A DNA stretch of 5,416 nt from Clostridia bacterium. GTDB taxonomy: Bacteria; Bacillota; Clostridia; Peptostreptococcales; Anaerovoracaceae. The translations under genes and the position numbers were made by a program. The notes beneath the pieces were generated by a model. It was not told where the DNA came from, did no database searches, and saw only the letters and a program-made list of their open reading frames with translations. Below, in pieces: positions 1 to 4,700 of this stretch. Position 1 is the stretch's first letter. Each line of letters begins with the position of its first letter. The DNA lies in assembly GCA_024682015.1 (NCBI GenBank), contig JAIKZT010000320.1, positions 1 to 5,416 of the forward strand, read 5' to 3'.

Positions 1-381
1 GGGCTGGGCGGAAGGCACCTCTCGCGGCATCACGCGGAGGAGACCGCGAAATTCCTCTCAAAGATCCATCCGGCCAGCGTCTGGTGCATCGGCCTTACGA
101 TCTGGGAAGGAACGCCCCTCGCAGAACTCGTGCGCAGCGGCGCGTTTGACCCTACCGACTACCGCGAAAAGCTCGAAGAACTGCGCTACATGCTCTCGAT
201 CACGGACATGGAGGGTCCGGACTGCACGTTTACGGATTCGTCCGTGCTGGGCCTGTACACCGTCGAAGGGCGCCTGCCCTCCGGCAAAGCGGATCTGCTG
301 CACGTGTGCGACCACCTGCTGGCCGCCTTTCCTGTAGCCCCGGACGAGGTGCGCTACGACGGCCCGTCCGTGATCGGCTGA
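1..381 (+). CDS. Radical SAM protein, C-terminal part (5' end outside window)
   Basis: The frame is open from base 1 to the TGA at 379-381, giving 126 residues. It starts GLGGRHLSRHHAEETA, followed by IHPASVWCIGLTIWEGTPL and, later, a VEGRLPSGKADLL stretch. From memory, this order (GLGG, HA.ETA, a GTPL turn, then a basic LP.+K..LL motif before the final helix) is typical of the C-terminal half of COG1032/HemN-like radical SAM proteins of about 290-300 residues. The CxxxCxxC cluster that binds the 4Fe-4S centre and SAM would lie upstream and cannot be checked. The protein should be a cytoplasmic, oxygen-sensitive enzyme; its substrate is unknown. The gene converges on the capA-like gene. Its last 13 or so codons are repeated twice, in decayed form, just downstream. 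The family call is fairly safe; the exact subfamily is not. Confidence 0.75.
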   Translation, partial: GLGGRHLSRHHAEETAKFLSKIHPASVWCIGLTIWEGTPLAELVRSGAFDPTDYREKLEELRYMLSITDMEGPDCTFTDSSVLGLYTVEGRLPSGKADLLHVCDHLLAAFPVAPDEVRYDGPSVIG

Positions 382-390
382 CCCGCACAT

Positions 391-417
391 GAGACATGGG
401 GACGGTTCTTTGTCCCA
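391..417. repeat. REP-like hairpin, family A, copy 1
   Basis: This 27-bp element contains TGGGGACGGTTCTTTGTCCC. GGGAC and GTCCC can form a short stem; extending outwards, ATGGGGAC against GTCCCAT pairs with one bulged G. An alternative outer stem is TGAGAC/GTCCCA with one mismatch. A bulged hairpin at a gene end resembles REP elements mobilised by IS200-like tyrosine transposases. It starts 9 bp after the radical SAM stop codon. No transposase gene is in the window. Confidence 0.75.
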
Positions 418-487
418 TTTTACAAGTCTTCTCGCGCCGGACGAGGTGCGCTGCGACGATTCTCCTGTAATCGGCTGACCTGCACAT

Positions 488-514
488 GAGACATGGGGAC
501 GGTTCCTTGTCCCA
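488..514. repeat. REP-like hairpin, family A, copy 2
   Basis: This is identical to copy 1 except for one T-to-C change (GGTTCCTTG for GGTTCTTTG). It is part of the second 97-bp tandem unit and so was probably copied together with the gene-tail remnant rather than inserted separately. Both copies are followed by TTTTACAAG and CTTCTCGCG. Confidence 0.78.
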
Positions 515-589
515 TTTTACAAGCCTTCTCGCGCCGGATGAGGTGCGCTGCGACGGCCTCCCATGATTGGCTGCCTTGCGCAGTCGATT

Positions 590-626
590 GTTAAGCGAAA
601 CGACGTCAAGCCGGTATCCGCTTAAC
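590..626. repeat. 37-bp inverted repeat, GTTAAGCG/CGCTTAAC (left)
   Basis: A perfect 8-bp inverted repeat, GTTAAGCG (590-597) and CGCTTAAC (619-626), encloses 21 bp. An element with the same arms and the same 21-bp spacing occurs at 780-816, with an unrelated interior. The arms could be the stem of a hairpin or paired protein-binding sites; I cannot tell which from sequence alone. Confidence 0.7.
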
Positions 627-678
627 ACTTTCGTCGGGGATAATACCCGTGAACAGGCCTTCTGCCTGCCAAAGAACT

Positions 679-732
679 AAAAAAATGCCGAAAGGACACA
701 AGATGTTAAGCGCTTGTTCCTTTTCGGCATTT
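679..732 (-). terminator. Long hairpin, probable intrinsic terminator of the minus-strand capA transcript
   Basis: Arms 683-702 and 713-732 pair over 20 positions with one G-T pair and two mismatches, around a 10-base loop (703-712). Read on the minus strand, the right arm (ending CGGCATTT) runs into TTTTAGTT, giving seven consecutive T, the layout of a rho-independent terminator. On the plus strand the hairpin is followed by ATGTTTAAC, a weaker T stretch, so partial bidirectional action on the radical SAM transcript is possible. The loop contains another GTTAAGCG (705-712). If used, it implies a capA 3' UTR of about 200 bases. Confidence 0.6.
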
Positions 733-779
733 ATGTTTAACAATTTGTTCGAAAGGTTCTGTTAATGCCCGTTTGTTTA

Positions 780-816
780 GTTAAGCGATCCGGGAGAAAA
801 CCCAGAACCGCTTAAC
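780..816. repeat. 37-bp inverted repeat, GTTAAGCG/CGCTTAAC (right)
   Basis: GTTAAGCG (780-787) and CGCTTAAC (809-816) are separated by 21 bp, exactly as in the element at 590-626. The interior differs and contains a small GGG-agaaaa-CCC stem (792-803) that could extend the hairpin. Equal spacing with unrelated interiors suggests the arms and their distance are what is conserved. Confidence 0.7.
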
Positions 817-830
817 AATGCACTGCGCGT

Positions 831-857
831 GAGACATGGGGACGGTTCCTTGTCCCA
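831..857. repeat. REP-like hairpin, family A, copy 3
   Basis: The 27-bp core matches copy 2, but the flanks differ from those of copies 1 and 2 beyond the immediately adjoining bases (GCGCGTGAG before, CTTTTCATC after), so this is an independent insertion. It lies 34 bp beyond the capA-like stop codon, in the 3' untranslated region. Elements of this family thus flank both ends of the convergent gap. Confidence 0.75.
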
Positions 858-891
858 CTTTTCATCCCCCTATTCCACCCGAAGCGGCGTT

Positions 892-2190
892 TTACAATCT
901 CACTTCGCCGATGCCGTCTTCCCGGATGACGATCTCCGTCCCATACGGCGCGGACATCGCCTGCAGGCGTTCCAGGATGCCCTGGCCGAAGCCTGGCGCC
1001 GGAAGGCCTCCCTGCCAGGATTCTTTACCCGGGCCGAGGGAGATGGGGAGAAGTTCGATCTTCACGACGGCGTCGTCCTCGACCTCGATGCAGGGGATGA
1101 CGGATTCCAGCACGTAGCGGCTGCTGAGCAGGCCCCGGGTGTTGCCGGCCGTCTGCGCGTCGTAGAGCGCGCTGATGGGAGTATCCGAAGTCAGGCCGTA
1201 TTTCTCGTACATGTCTTCCGGCTGATAGGGCGCCACGTCCTGGAACAGGAAATTCCCCAGGGAATAGAAGATCGGCCGGCCCTTATACATCTCCAGCGGC
1301 CGGAGGATGTGCGGCCCGTGGCCGAATACGGCGTTCGCGCCCGCGTCGATGCAGCGATGCGCGAATTCCGCAAGGAACTGCGGAGGAACCGCCTTGTCCA
1401 TCGACTCCACCTCGTGGGAATGGATGCTCACCGCCACGTAGTCGGACTGCCGCCGCGCGTTTTCGATGCTGGCGGTGACCCGGCTCATGTCCGTTTCATT
1501 CGGGTGCGTCTCGTACCGCAGCGCATCGCCCTTTTCAAACAAAGTCGACTGGATCTGCAGCAGTCCTTCCGGCTTGGGCGGGGCAAACCCCTCCATGCGG
1601 AGGATGTTGTCCGATGCGTTGACGCCCGTCCTGGCGTCGATCTCTTCGAGGATCTTAAACTGTTCTTCGGGAACGACGATCCTGCCTGCGATCCGCAGCC
1701 CGTTCACCCCCGGGCGTCCCAAAACCCGCCGGGACTGCCTGCCGGCCATCGCCGCTTCGCTGCCCATGGTGGACACGGCTGCGACCAGGCCAAGGCTTCC
1801 GGTCGGCGTCTGGATGAACGCGGCGTCCGAAGCTTCGTCCAGGTTGCGGCCAACGCCGGCGCCGGGAAAACCAGCCGCGCGGACCGCGTCGAGCGTGCGC
1901 AGCAAGCCGTTGTACGAGAAGTCGAACGCGTGGTTGTTCGCAAACGTCAGAATGTTGAATCCGAACGCTCTGGCGTCGTTCAGCGCGCGCTCGCTGGTAA
2001 AGACGTATCCGCCTCCGTAAAACTGATTGCCGAAGCACGTCTCGTCCGGAAAGACCGTCTCCAGATTGAAGAAACGGACGTCTCCTCTCTCGATAAAGGC
2101 CTTCACGTCCTCAAACCCTTCGTACCGCTGTGGCAGCATGCGATAATGCATGAAGTCGCCCGCAGCCGTGATCGTCATTTTTGGTCTCAT
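892..2190 (-). CDS. CapA-family protein (PGA_cap metallophosphatase-like)
   Basis: The protein has 432 residues. Conserved CapA motifs appear in order: AAGDFMH (9-15), NLE (42-44), ANNHAFD (84-90), a histidine pair in IHSHE (256-260), FGHGPH (289-294) and YSLGNFLFQ (309-317). In the calcineurin-like metallophosphatase fold these Asp, Asn and His residues bind two metal ions. The family is named after CapA/PgsA of poly-gamma-glutamate capsule synthesis, but many members lie outside capsule loci and have unknown substrates. No signal peptide or membrane helix is seen, unlike classical CapA, so a cytoplasmic hydrolase is more likely. No capB, capC or ligase gene is nearby. Residues 145-245 form an insert-like region between the NNH and HSHE motifs. 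The start ATG is supported by a well-spaced AGGAGA. The stop is TAA at 892-894. Family is confident; function is unknown. Confidence 0.88.
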   Translation of the reverse strand: MRPKMTITAAGDFMHYRMLPQRYEGFEDVKAFIERGDVRFFNLETVFPDETCFGNQFYGGGYVFTSERALNDARAFGFNILTFANNHAFDFSYNGLLRTLDAVRAAGFPGAGVGRNLDEASDAAFIQTPTGSLGLVAAVSTMGSEAAMAGRQSRRVLGRPGVNGLRIAGRIVVPEEQFKILEEIDARTGVNASDNILRMEGFAPPKPEGLLQIQSTLFEKGDALRYETHPNETDMSRVTASIENARRQSDYVAVSIHSHEVESMDKAVPPQFLAEFAHRCIDAGANAVFGHGPHILRPLEMYKGRPIFYSLGNFLFQDVAPYQPEDMYEKYGLTSDTPISALYDAQTAGNTRGLLSSRYVLESVIPCIEVEDDAVVKIELLPISLGPGKESWQGGLPAPGFGQGILERLQAMSAPYGTEIVIREDGIGEVRL

Positions 2191-2195
2191 GGTGA

Positions 2196-2203
2196 TCTCC
2201 TTT
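2196..2203 (-). promoter_or_regulatory. Ribosome binding site of the capA-like gene
   Basis: On the minus strand AAAGGAGA lies immediately before TCACC and the ATG at 2188-2190, a near-ideal Shine-Dalgarno at good distance. It supports this start over the internal ATG at codon 5. Confidence 0.85.
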
Positions 2204-2297
2204 TGCCTTCTCTTTCAGCTGAAATCCCTGCGCGTCTCTTTGGTTAACAGCGCGCCCTCGCATCGTCCTTTCCGATGACCCTGCAAAGTCCTTAGAA

Positions 2298-2314
2298 TGC
2301 CCCGCAGCGGGGCA
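2298..2314. other. Short GC-rich hairpin between the nrdG-like and capA-like genes
   Basis: TGCCCC and GGGGCA form a perfect 6-bp stem around GCAGC. On the minus strand it is followed by TTCTAAGG, not a clear T tract, so it is at best a weak terminator 70 bp after the nrdG-like stop. Another small stem, CATCG/CGATG, lies at 2261-2277. The 192-bp gap shows no convincing promoter for the capA-like gene, so read-through from upstream remains possible. Confidence 0.4.
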
Positions 2315-2382
2315 AACCATCCTCGAAGGCCTGCTTATGCGTTCGGACGCCGGGCAAGCGCCTGACAGGCCGTTTTCCGCTG

Positions 2383-3108
2383 CTATTCTCCGCCGCGGAT
2401 CTGCACGTCTCCGACAAAGGGCCGGACGATGTCCGCATAGGCGCGCATCTCCTCCGGGGAAGGCGCGGTGAGCCCGGCGAAGGGCACGGTCTCCCGGTCC
2501 GTAAACACCTGCAGGAAATACCGTTTCGCGCCGCGGATCCAGGGGCCGATCGCCTCAAACGATGCCGCATCGTGCAGCTGCGCCACGCAGGTCGTGCGGA
2601 ATTCGTAATCGAACGGTGAGTCAGGGGACGTTTCTGCTGACTCAGATTCAAGCAGAAAGTTTTTGGATTCCTCCACGCGGGCGAGCAGTTTGCCCATGTC
2701 CGGCAGGCCGCAGGTCTGGGCATAGCGAGCCGGGCTGTTCTTGATGTCCATGGCCACGTAATCGACGAGCCCGGCCGAAACGACCTCCTTCAGCCGCTCG
2801 GGCAGCGCGCCGTTCGTGTCGAGCTTGATGGGATAACCCAGTTCCTTGATCTTCGCGAGCAGCGCGGGCAGTTCCTTTCGCATCAGCGGCTCTCCCCCGG
2901 TAAAGGCAACGCCCTCCAGGATGCCCCTACGGCTTTCGAGAAACTTCAGCAGCTGCGCATCGTCCATGATGCCCGGCTCGCTTTCGCCCAGCAGTTCGCT
3001 GTTGTGGCAGAACGGACAGCGGAACTGGCACCCTGCCAGGAACACCGTGCACGCGACCCGCCCCGGGAAGTCCAGGAGGGTCATCTTCTGTAAGCCTTGT
3101 ATCTGCAT
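2383..3108 (-). CDS. nrdG: Anaerobic ribonucleoside-triphosphate reductase activating protein (NrdG2-type radical SAM)
   Basis: The protein has 241 residues. Near the N-terminus, TLLDFPGRVACTVFLAG leads into the radical SAM cluster CQFRCPFC (Cys 27, 31 and 34), which binds 4Fe-4S and SAM. GGEP (71-74) is the SAM-binding motif, and KLDTNG (95-100) and VDYVAMDIKN (115-124) follow. This pattern matches the TIGR02495-like NrdG2 family, thought to make the glycyl radical on anaerobic ribonucleotide reductase; the partner nrdD is not in the window. The best start is the ATG at 3106-3108, six bases after AAGAGG; an in-frame TTG at 3112-3114 would have no spacing. Residues 155-164 (SESAETSPDS) come from a REP-like palindrome and look like extra residues against the usual short link into DYEFRTT. 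The frame is intact, so the protein may still work. An activase for another glycyl radical enzyme is an alternative. Confidence 0.88.
   Translation of the reverse strand: MQIQGLQKMTLLDFPGRVACTVFLAGCQFRCPFCHNSELLGESEPGIMDDAQLLKFLESRRGILEGVAFTGGEPLMRKELPALLAKIKELGYPIKLDTNGALPERLKEVVSAGLVDYVAMDIKNSPARYAQTCGLPDMGKLLARVEESKNFLLESESAETSPDSPFDYEFRTTCVAQLHDAASFEAIGPWIRGAKRYFLQVFTDRETVPFAGLTAPSPEEMRAYADIVRPFVGDVQIRGGE
2617..2644. repeat. REP-like palindrome inside the nrdG-like coding sequence
   Basis: TGAGTCA (2617-2623) and TGACTCA (2638-2644) are a perfect 7-bp inverted repeat enclosing GGGGACGTTTCTGC. The same layout, an outer stem starting TGAG around a GGGGACG-TTC core, is seen in the three intergenic family A elements (GGGGACGGTTC). 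It encodes about ten residues of the host protein, on the minus strand, without a frameshift. Confidence 0.65.
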
Positions 3109-3114
3109 AATCAA

Positions 3115-3120
3115 CCTCTT
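3115..3120 (-). promoter_or_regulatory. Ribosome binding site of the nrdG-like gene
   Basis: AAGAGG on the minus strand lies six bases before the ATG at 3106-3108. It decides the start in favour of this ATG over the TTG two codons upstream, which directly abuts the site. A possible -10 box, TACACT, lies a little further upstream but has no matching -35. Confidence 0.65.
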
Positions 3121-3217
3121 TTGCCTTTAGTGTATGCCAGCTGGGAACATCCTTATGGCACCGATCCCTTCACCTTGGGTTTCGATCCGCACGCGTACCA
3201 AAAGTCCAACAGCCCGT

Positions 3218-3255
3218 ATGTGACCCAATGCCGGGAAACCACTAATGGGTCGCAT
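3218..3255. repeat. Hairpin 1 of the TGTGACCCA family (copy 1; repeated at 3513-3550)
   Basis: ATGTGACCCA (3218-3227) pairs with TGGGTCGCAT (3246-3255) over 10 positions including one G-T pair, around an 18-base loop. The copy at 3513-3550 keeps both arms unchanged, while two of the differences between copies (3235 and 3241) fall in the loop. Confidence 0.7.
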
Positions 3256-3288
3256 CCAAATGTGCCTCATCCTGTAGATTGCCCAAAG

Positions 3289-3349
3289 GGGTCACAAAAG
3301 CAGCCCGCCGGATGTGACCCATCCCAGCAAGTCCTCGTTTGGGTCACAT
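3289..3349. repeat. Overlapping hairpins 2 and 3 of the TGTGACCCA family (copy 1; repeated at 3584-3644)
   Basis: Three arms alternate: GGGTCACA (3289-3296), ATGTGACCCA (3312-3321) and TGGGTCACAT (3340-3349). The middle arm can pair with the left one (8 bp, hairpin 2) or the right one (10 bp, hairpin 3), but not both at once. On the plus strand hairpin 3 is followed by TTTTCG. All arms are identical in the second copy. Confidence 0.7.
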
Positions 3350-3364
3350 TTTCGTGTGTCCCCG

Positions 3365-3458
3365 GCCGGGCAGGACTCTTTACCGGACCGCGCCGTTCAA
3401 GAACCCACTGCGCCACCTTTTCGTTATGCCGGACAGGACTCTTTACCGAACCGCGCCG
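3365..3458. repeat. Nested 31-bp direct repeat containing CTCTTTACC
   Basis: A 31-bp segment starting GCCGGRCAGGACTCTTTACC occurs at 3365-3395 and again at 3428-3458, 63 bp apart, within and across the end of copy 1. It recurs at 3660-3690 in copy 2, and a truncated form (GCCGGGCAGAAC) lies at 3723-3734. The second occurrence spans the junction of the two 295-bp copies, so it may have been the short homology at which the larger duplication arose. Confidence 0.75.
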
Positions 3459-3734
3459 ATCCCTTCACCTTGGGCTTCGATCCGCACGCGTACCAAAAGT
3501 CCAACAGCCCGTATGTGACCCAATGCCGGAAAACCGCTAATGGGTCGCATCCAAATGTGCCCCATCCTGTAGATTGCCCAAAGGGGTCACAAAAGCAGCC
3601 CGCCGGATGTGACCCATCCCAGCAAATCCTCGTTTGGGTCACATTTTCGTGTGTCCCCGGCCGGGCAGAACTCTTTACCGAGCTGCACCGTTCAAGAACC
3701 CACTGCGCCACCTTTTCGTTTTGCCGGGCAGAAC
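3453..3734. repeat. 295-bp tandem repeat, copy 2 (ends just before the DUF4037 stop codon)
   Basis: This copy begins GCGCCGATCCCTTCACC and matches copy 1 to about 3734, some 13 bp short of a full unit. The match ends three bases before the TAG stop of the DUF4037 gene (3738-3740). TGTGACCCA-type sites are at 3514-3522, 3541-3549, 3584-3591, 3608-3616 and 3635-3643. Confidence 0.93.
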
Positions 3735-3737
3735 GCG

Positions 3738-4700
3738 CTATACCCCGCTTAAAATATGCATGTTGCGCAGCCCGCCGTCCGCCACGCCGTCGTTTACGGA
3801 ATAGGCGTGCTTCTCGAGATCGCCGCAGTTCGCCTTCGTCAGTCCCTCGTCCATCAGCCGGCCGATGACCCGGCTGGCCATGTCCTCGATCACGAAGGCC
3901 TTGGATTCGGCCGTCTCCGGGTCGTTGGCGCTCGTCAGAAGGCCCTCCAGATCGTCCGCCAGCTCGGCGTAGAACGGCCCCAGGCCGCGCAGGCTGCGGA
4001 ACGACCACTTATAATACGGCGTATAGCGCCGCTCGAGCAGGTGAGATGCATGGATCGCGTTCTCCGCGAAGGCAAAGCAGGCCATCTGCGCCGCGCCCGT
4101 CTCGCCGTGGGCGATGATGCGCGGGTAGTTGTACTGGCCCGCCTGCGCCATCAGCAGCAGGCAGCCCGCGAGCTTCTTGCGCCGCACGTCCTCGGGCAGG
4201 AAAGCGAGAGCCTCGCGCACCGGCGTAAAGATGTTCCCGGGATCCGCCCAGATCTCGCCGCCCGTCACCTCGAGCAGACCCTGTTCGGGCACGCGCAGCC
4301 AGTCCTGTGCGGACAGCTGCCCGTCTGGCGTTCCGACCGCGTCTTTCAGAAAGGCAGAAAGGTCCACGAGCCCGCGGCGGTTGCCGCCCACCGGGTTCAT
4401 CCGGGAGCGCGCAAAGCCCTCGAATTCCCTCGGCAGCTTCGCGTACGCCCGCTCCAGCGCGAACGCCTCGCGTCGGGACAGGCGCTTCTCCGTACCGTCC
4501 CCTTCCTCGTCCACGAACGCAAAAAGGCAGAACCCCGGTTCAAAGTCGTGGTCCTGCGACAATTCATCATCGAAACCCAGGCACTCCGAACCCGCGCCCG
4601 CCAGCCCGACGGCCACCTTGCCGGCCAGTTCGGGAAACTGCGCGAGCATGTCCTTTCCGTAGGCTTCGAAATACGCTTTTGACAATTCCTGTCCGTTCAT
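3738..4700 (-). CDS. DUF4037 protein, putative nucleotidyltransferase
   Basis: The protein has 320 residues and appears complete. The N-terminal block GAGSECLGFDDELSQDHDF (35-53) holds a GS followed by D50-H-D52, the GS...DxD pattern of nucleotidyltransferase-fold enzymes; D113 in GLVDLSAF could be the third acidic residue. Further DUF4037 hallmarks are GGEIWADPG (147-155), PEDVRRKKLA (169-178), AQAGQYNYPR (185-194), YTPYYKWSF (226-234) and a C-terminal RNMH (312-315). DUF4037 has no established substrate that I know of; nucleotide transfer is inferred from the motif. The ATG overlaps the stop of the TPR gene (ATGA), with GGAG 8 bases upstream (4709-4712), so translation is probably coupled. 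The TAG stop lies three bases from the 295-bp repeat, and no clear terminator separates them. No signal peptide is seen; cytoplasmic. Confidence 0.87.
   Translation of the reverse strand: MNGQELSKAYFEAYGKDMLAQFPELAGKVAVGLAGAGSECLGFDDELSQDHDFEPGFCLFAFVDEEGDGTEKRLSRREAFALERAYAKLPREFEGFARSRMNPVGGNRRGLVDLSAFLKDAVGTPDGQLSAQDWLRVPEQGLLEVTGGEIWADPGNIFTPVREALAFLPEDVRRKKLAGCLLLMAQAGQYNYPRIIAHGETGAAQMACFAFAENAIHASHLLERRYTPYYKWSFRSLRGLGPFYAELADDLEGLLTSANDPETAESKAFVIEDMASRVIGRLMDEGLTKANCGDLEKHAYSVNDGVADGGLRNMHILSGV

Larger units (their letters stand above)
341..580 (+). repeat. 97-bp tandem repeat built from the radical SAM gene tail plus a REP-like hairpin
   Basis: The segment CGGAYGAGGTGCGCT begins at 341, 438 and 535, an exact 97-bp period. 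Copy 1 (341-437) is the real end of the radical SAM gene, its stop codon and a REP-like hairpin. Copy 2 (438-534) repeats all of this; its remnant would read APDEVRCDDSPVIG and stop, against APDEVRYDGPSVIG in the gene. Copy 3 (535 to about 580) keeps only the gene-tail part, with a one-base deletion, and lacks the hairpin. Copies 2 and 3 share changes absent from copy 1, including a TGC codon for TAC and the preceding CTTCTCGCG. Most differences are transitions. Confidence 0.9.
382..891. other. Repeat-rich convergent intergenic region
   Basis: This 510-bp gap lies between two genes that point towards each other. It contains two decayed copies of the upstream gene's tail, three REP-like hairpins, two 37-bp inverted repeats bounded by GTTAAGCG/CGCTTAAC, and one long central hairpin. 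From about 590 to 830 it is visibly more AT-rich than the flanking genes. Two smaller hairpins are also present: CGGG/CCCG at 635-649 and CAGGC/GCCTG at 654-668. I find no convincing gene, tRNA or clear promoter. Confidence 0.8.
3158..3452. repeat. 295-bp tandem repeat, copy 1
   Basis: This copy starts GCACCGATCCCTTCACC and runs to the start of the second copy with an exact 295-bp period. Compared over 282 positions it differs from copy 2 at about 14 sites (about 95% identity, counted by eye), 13 of them transitions. It contains TGTGACCCA-type sites at 3219-3227, 3246-3254 (variant), 3289-3296, 3313-3321 and 3340-3348. Confidence 0.93.
3109..3737. other. Non-coding gap filled by a 295-bp tandem duplication
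   Basis: This 629-bp stretch between the DUF4037 and nrdG-like genes is almost wholly occupied by two copies of a 295-bp unit. I judge it non-coding: 295 is not a multiple of three, so any reading frame changes between copies, and copy differences show no codon pattern. It carries ten TGTGACCCA-like sites and a nested repeat containing CTCTTTACC. Only 3109-3157 lies outside the repeat on the nrdG side, which must hold the nrdG ribosome binding site and any promoter. Confidence 0.8.

Noticed and set aside
639..644. GATAAT as a possible -10 promoter box
   Set aside because: No -35 box at 16-18 bp and no downstream plus-strand gene; TTAACA upstream is only about 12 bp away.
685..765. A 26-codon plus-strand open frame starting ATGCCGAAAGG
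   Set aside because: It has no ribosome binding site, lies over the arms of the long hairpin, and lacks a hydrophobic toxin-like segment; the hairpin explains the sequence better.
829..2247. Long plus-strand open frame of 472 codons opposite the capA-like gene
   Set aside because: It is the antisense shadow of a clearly conserved minus-strand gene in GC-rich DNA. It begins inside a REP-like hairpin, has no recognisable motifs and has arginine/valine-rich composition typical of shadows.
3313..3348. Possible CRP-like operator (TGTGA ... TCACA)
   Set aside because: The half-sites are 26 bp apart instead of about 6, and they occur in a repeat with ten similar arms; pairing into hairpins is the simpler reading.
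3158..3734. Possible CRISPR array or integron attC sites
   Set aside because: The repeats are not evenly spaced with unique spacers; the whole 295-bp unit, including loops, is duplicated. No cas or integrase gene is present.
3097..3868. Plus-strand open frames of 147 and 184 codons across the 295-bp repeats
   Set aside because: The repeat period breaks the frame between copies, the same DNA is read in different frames, copy differences show no codon bias, and the second frame runs into the antisense of DUF4037.
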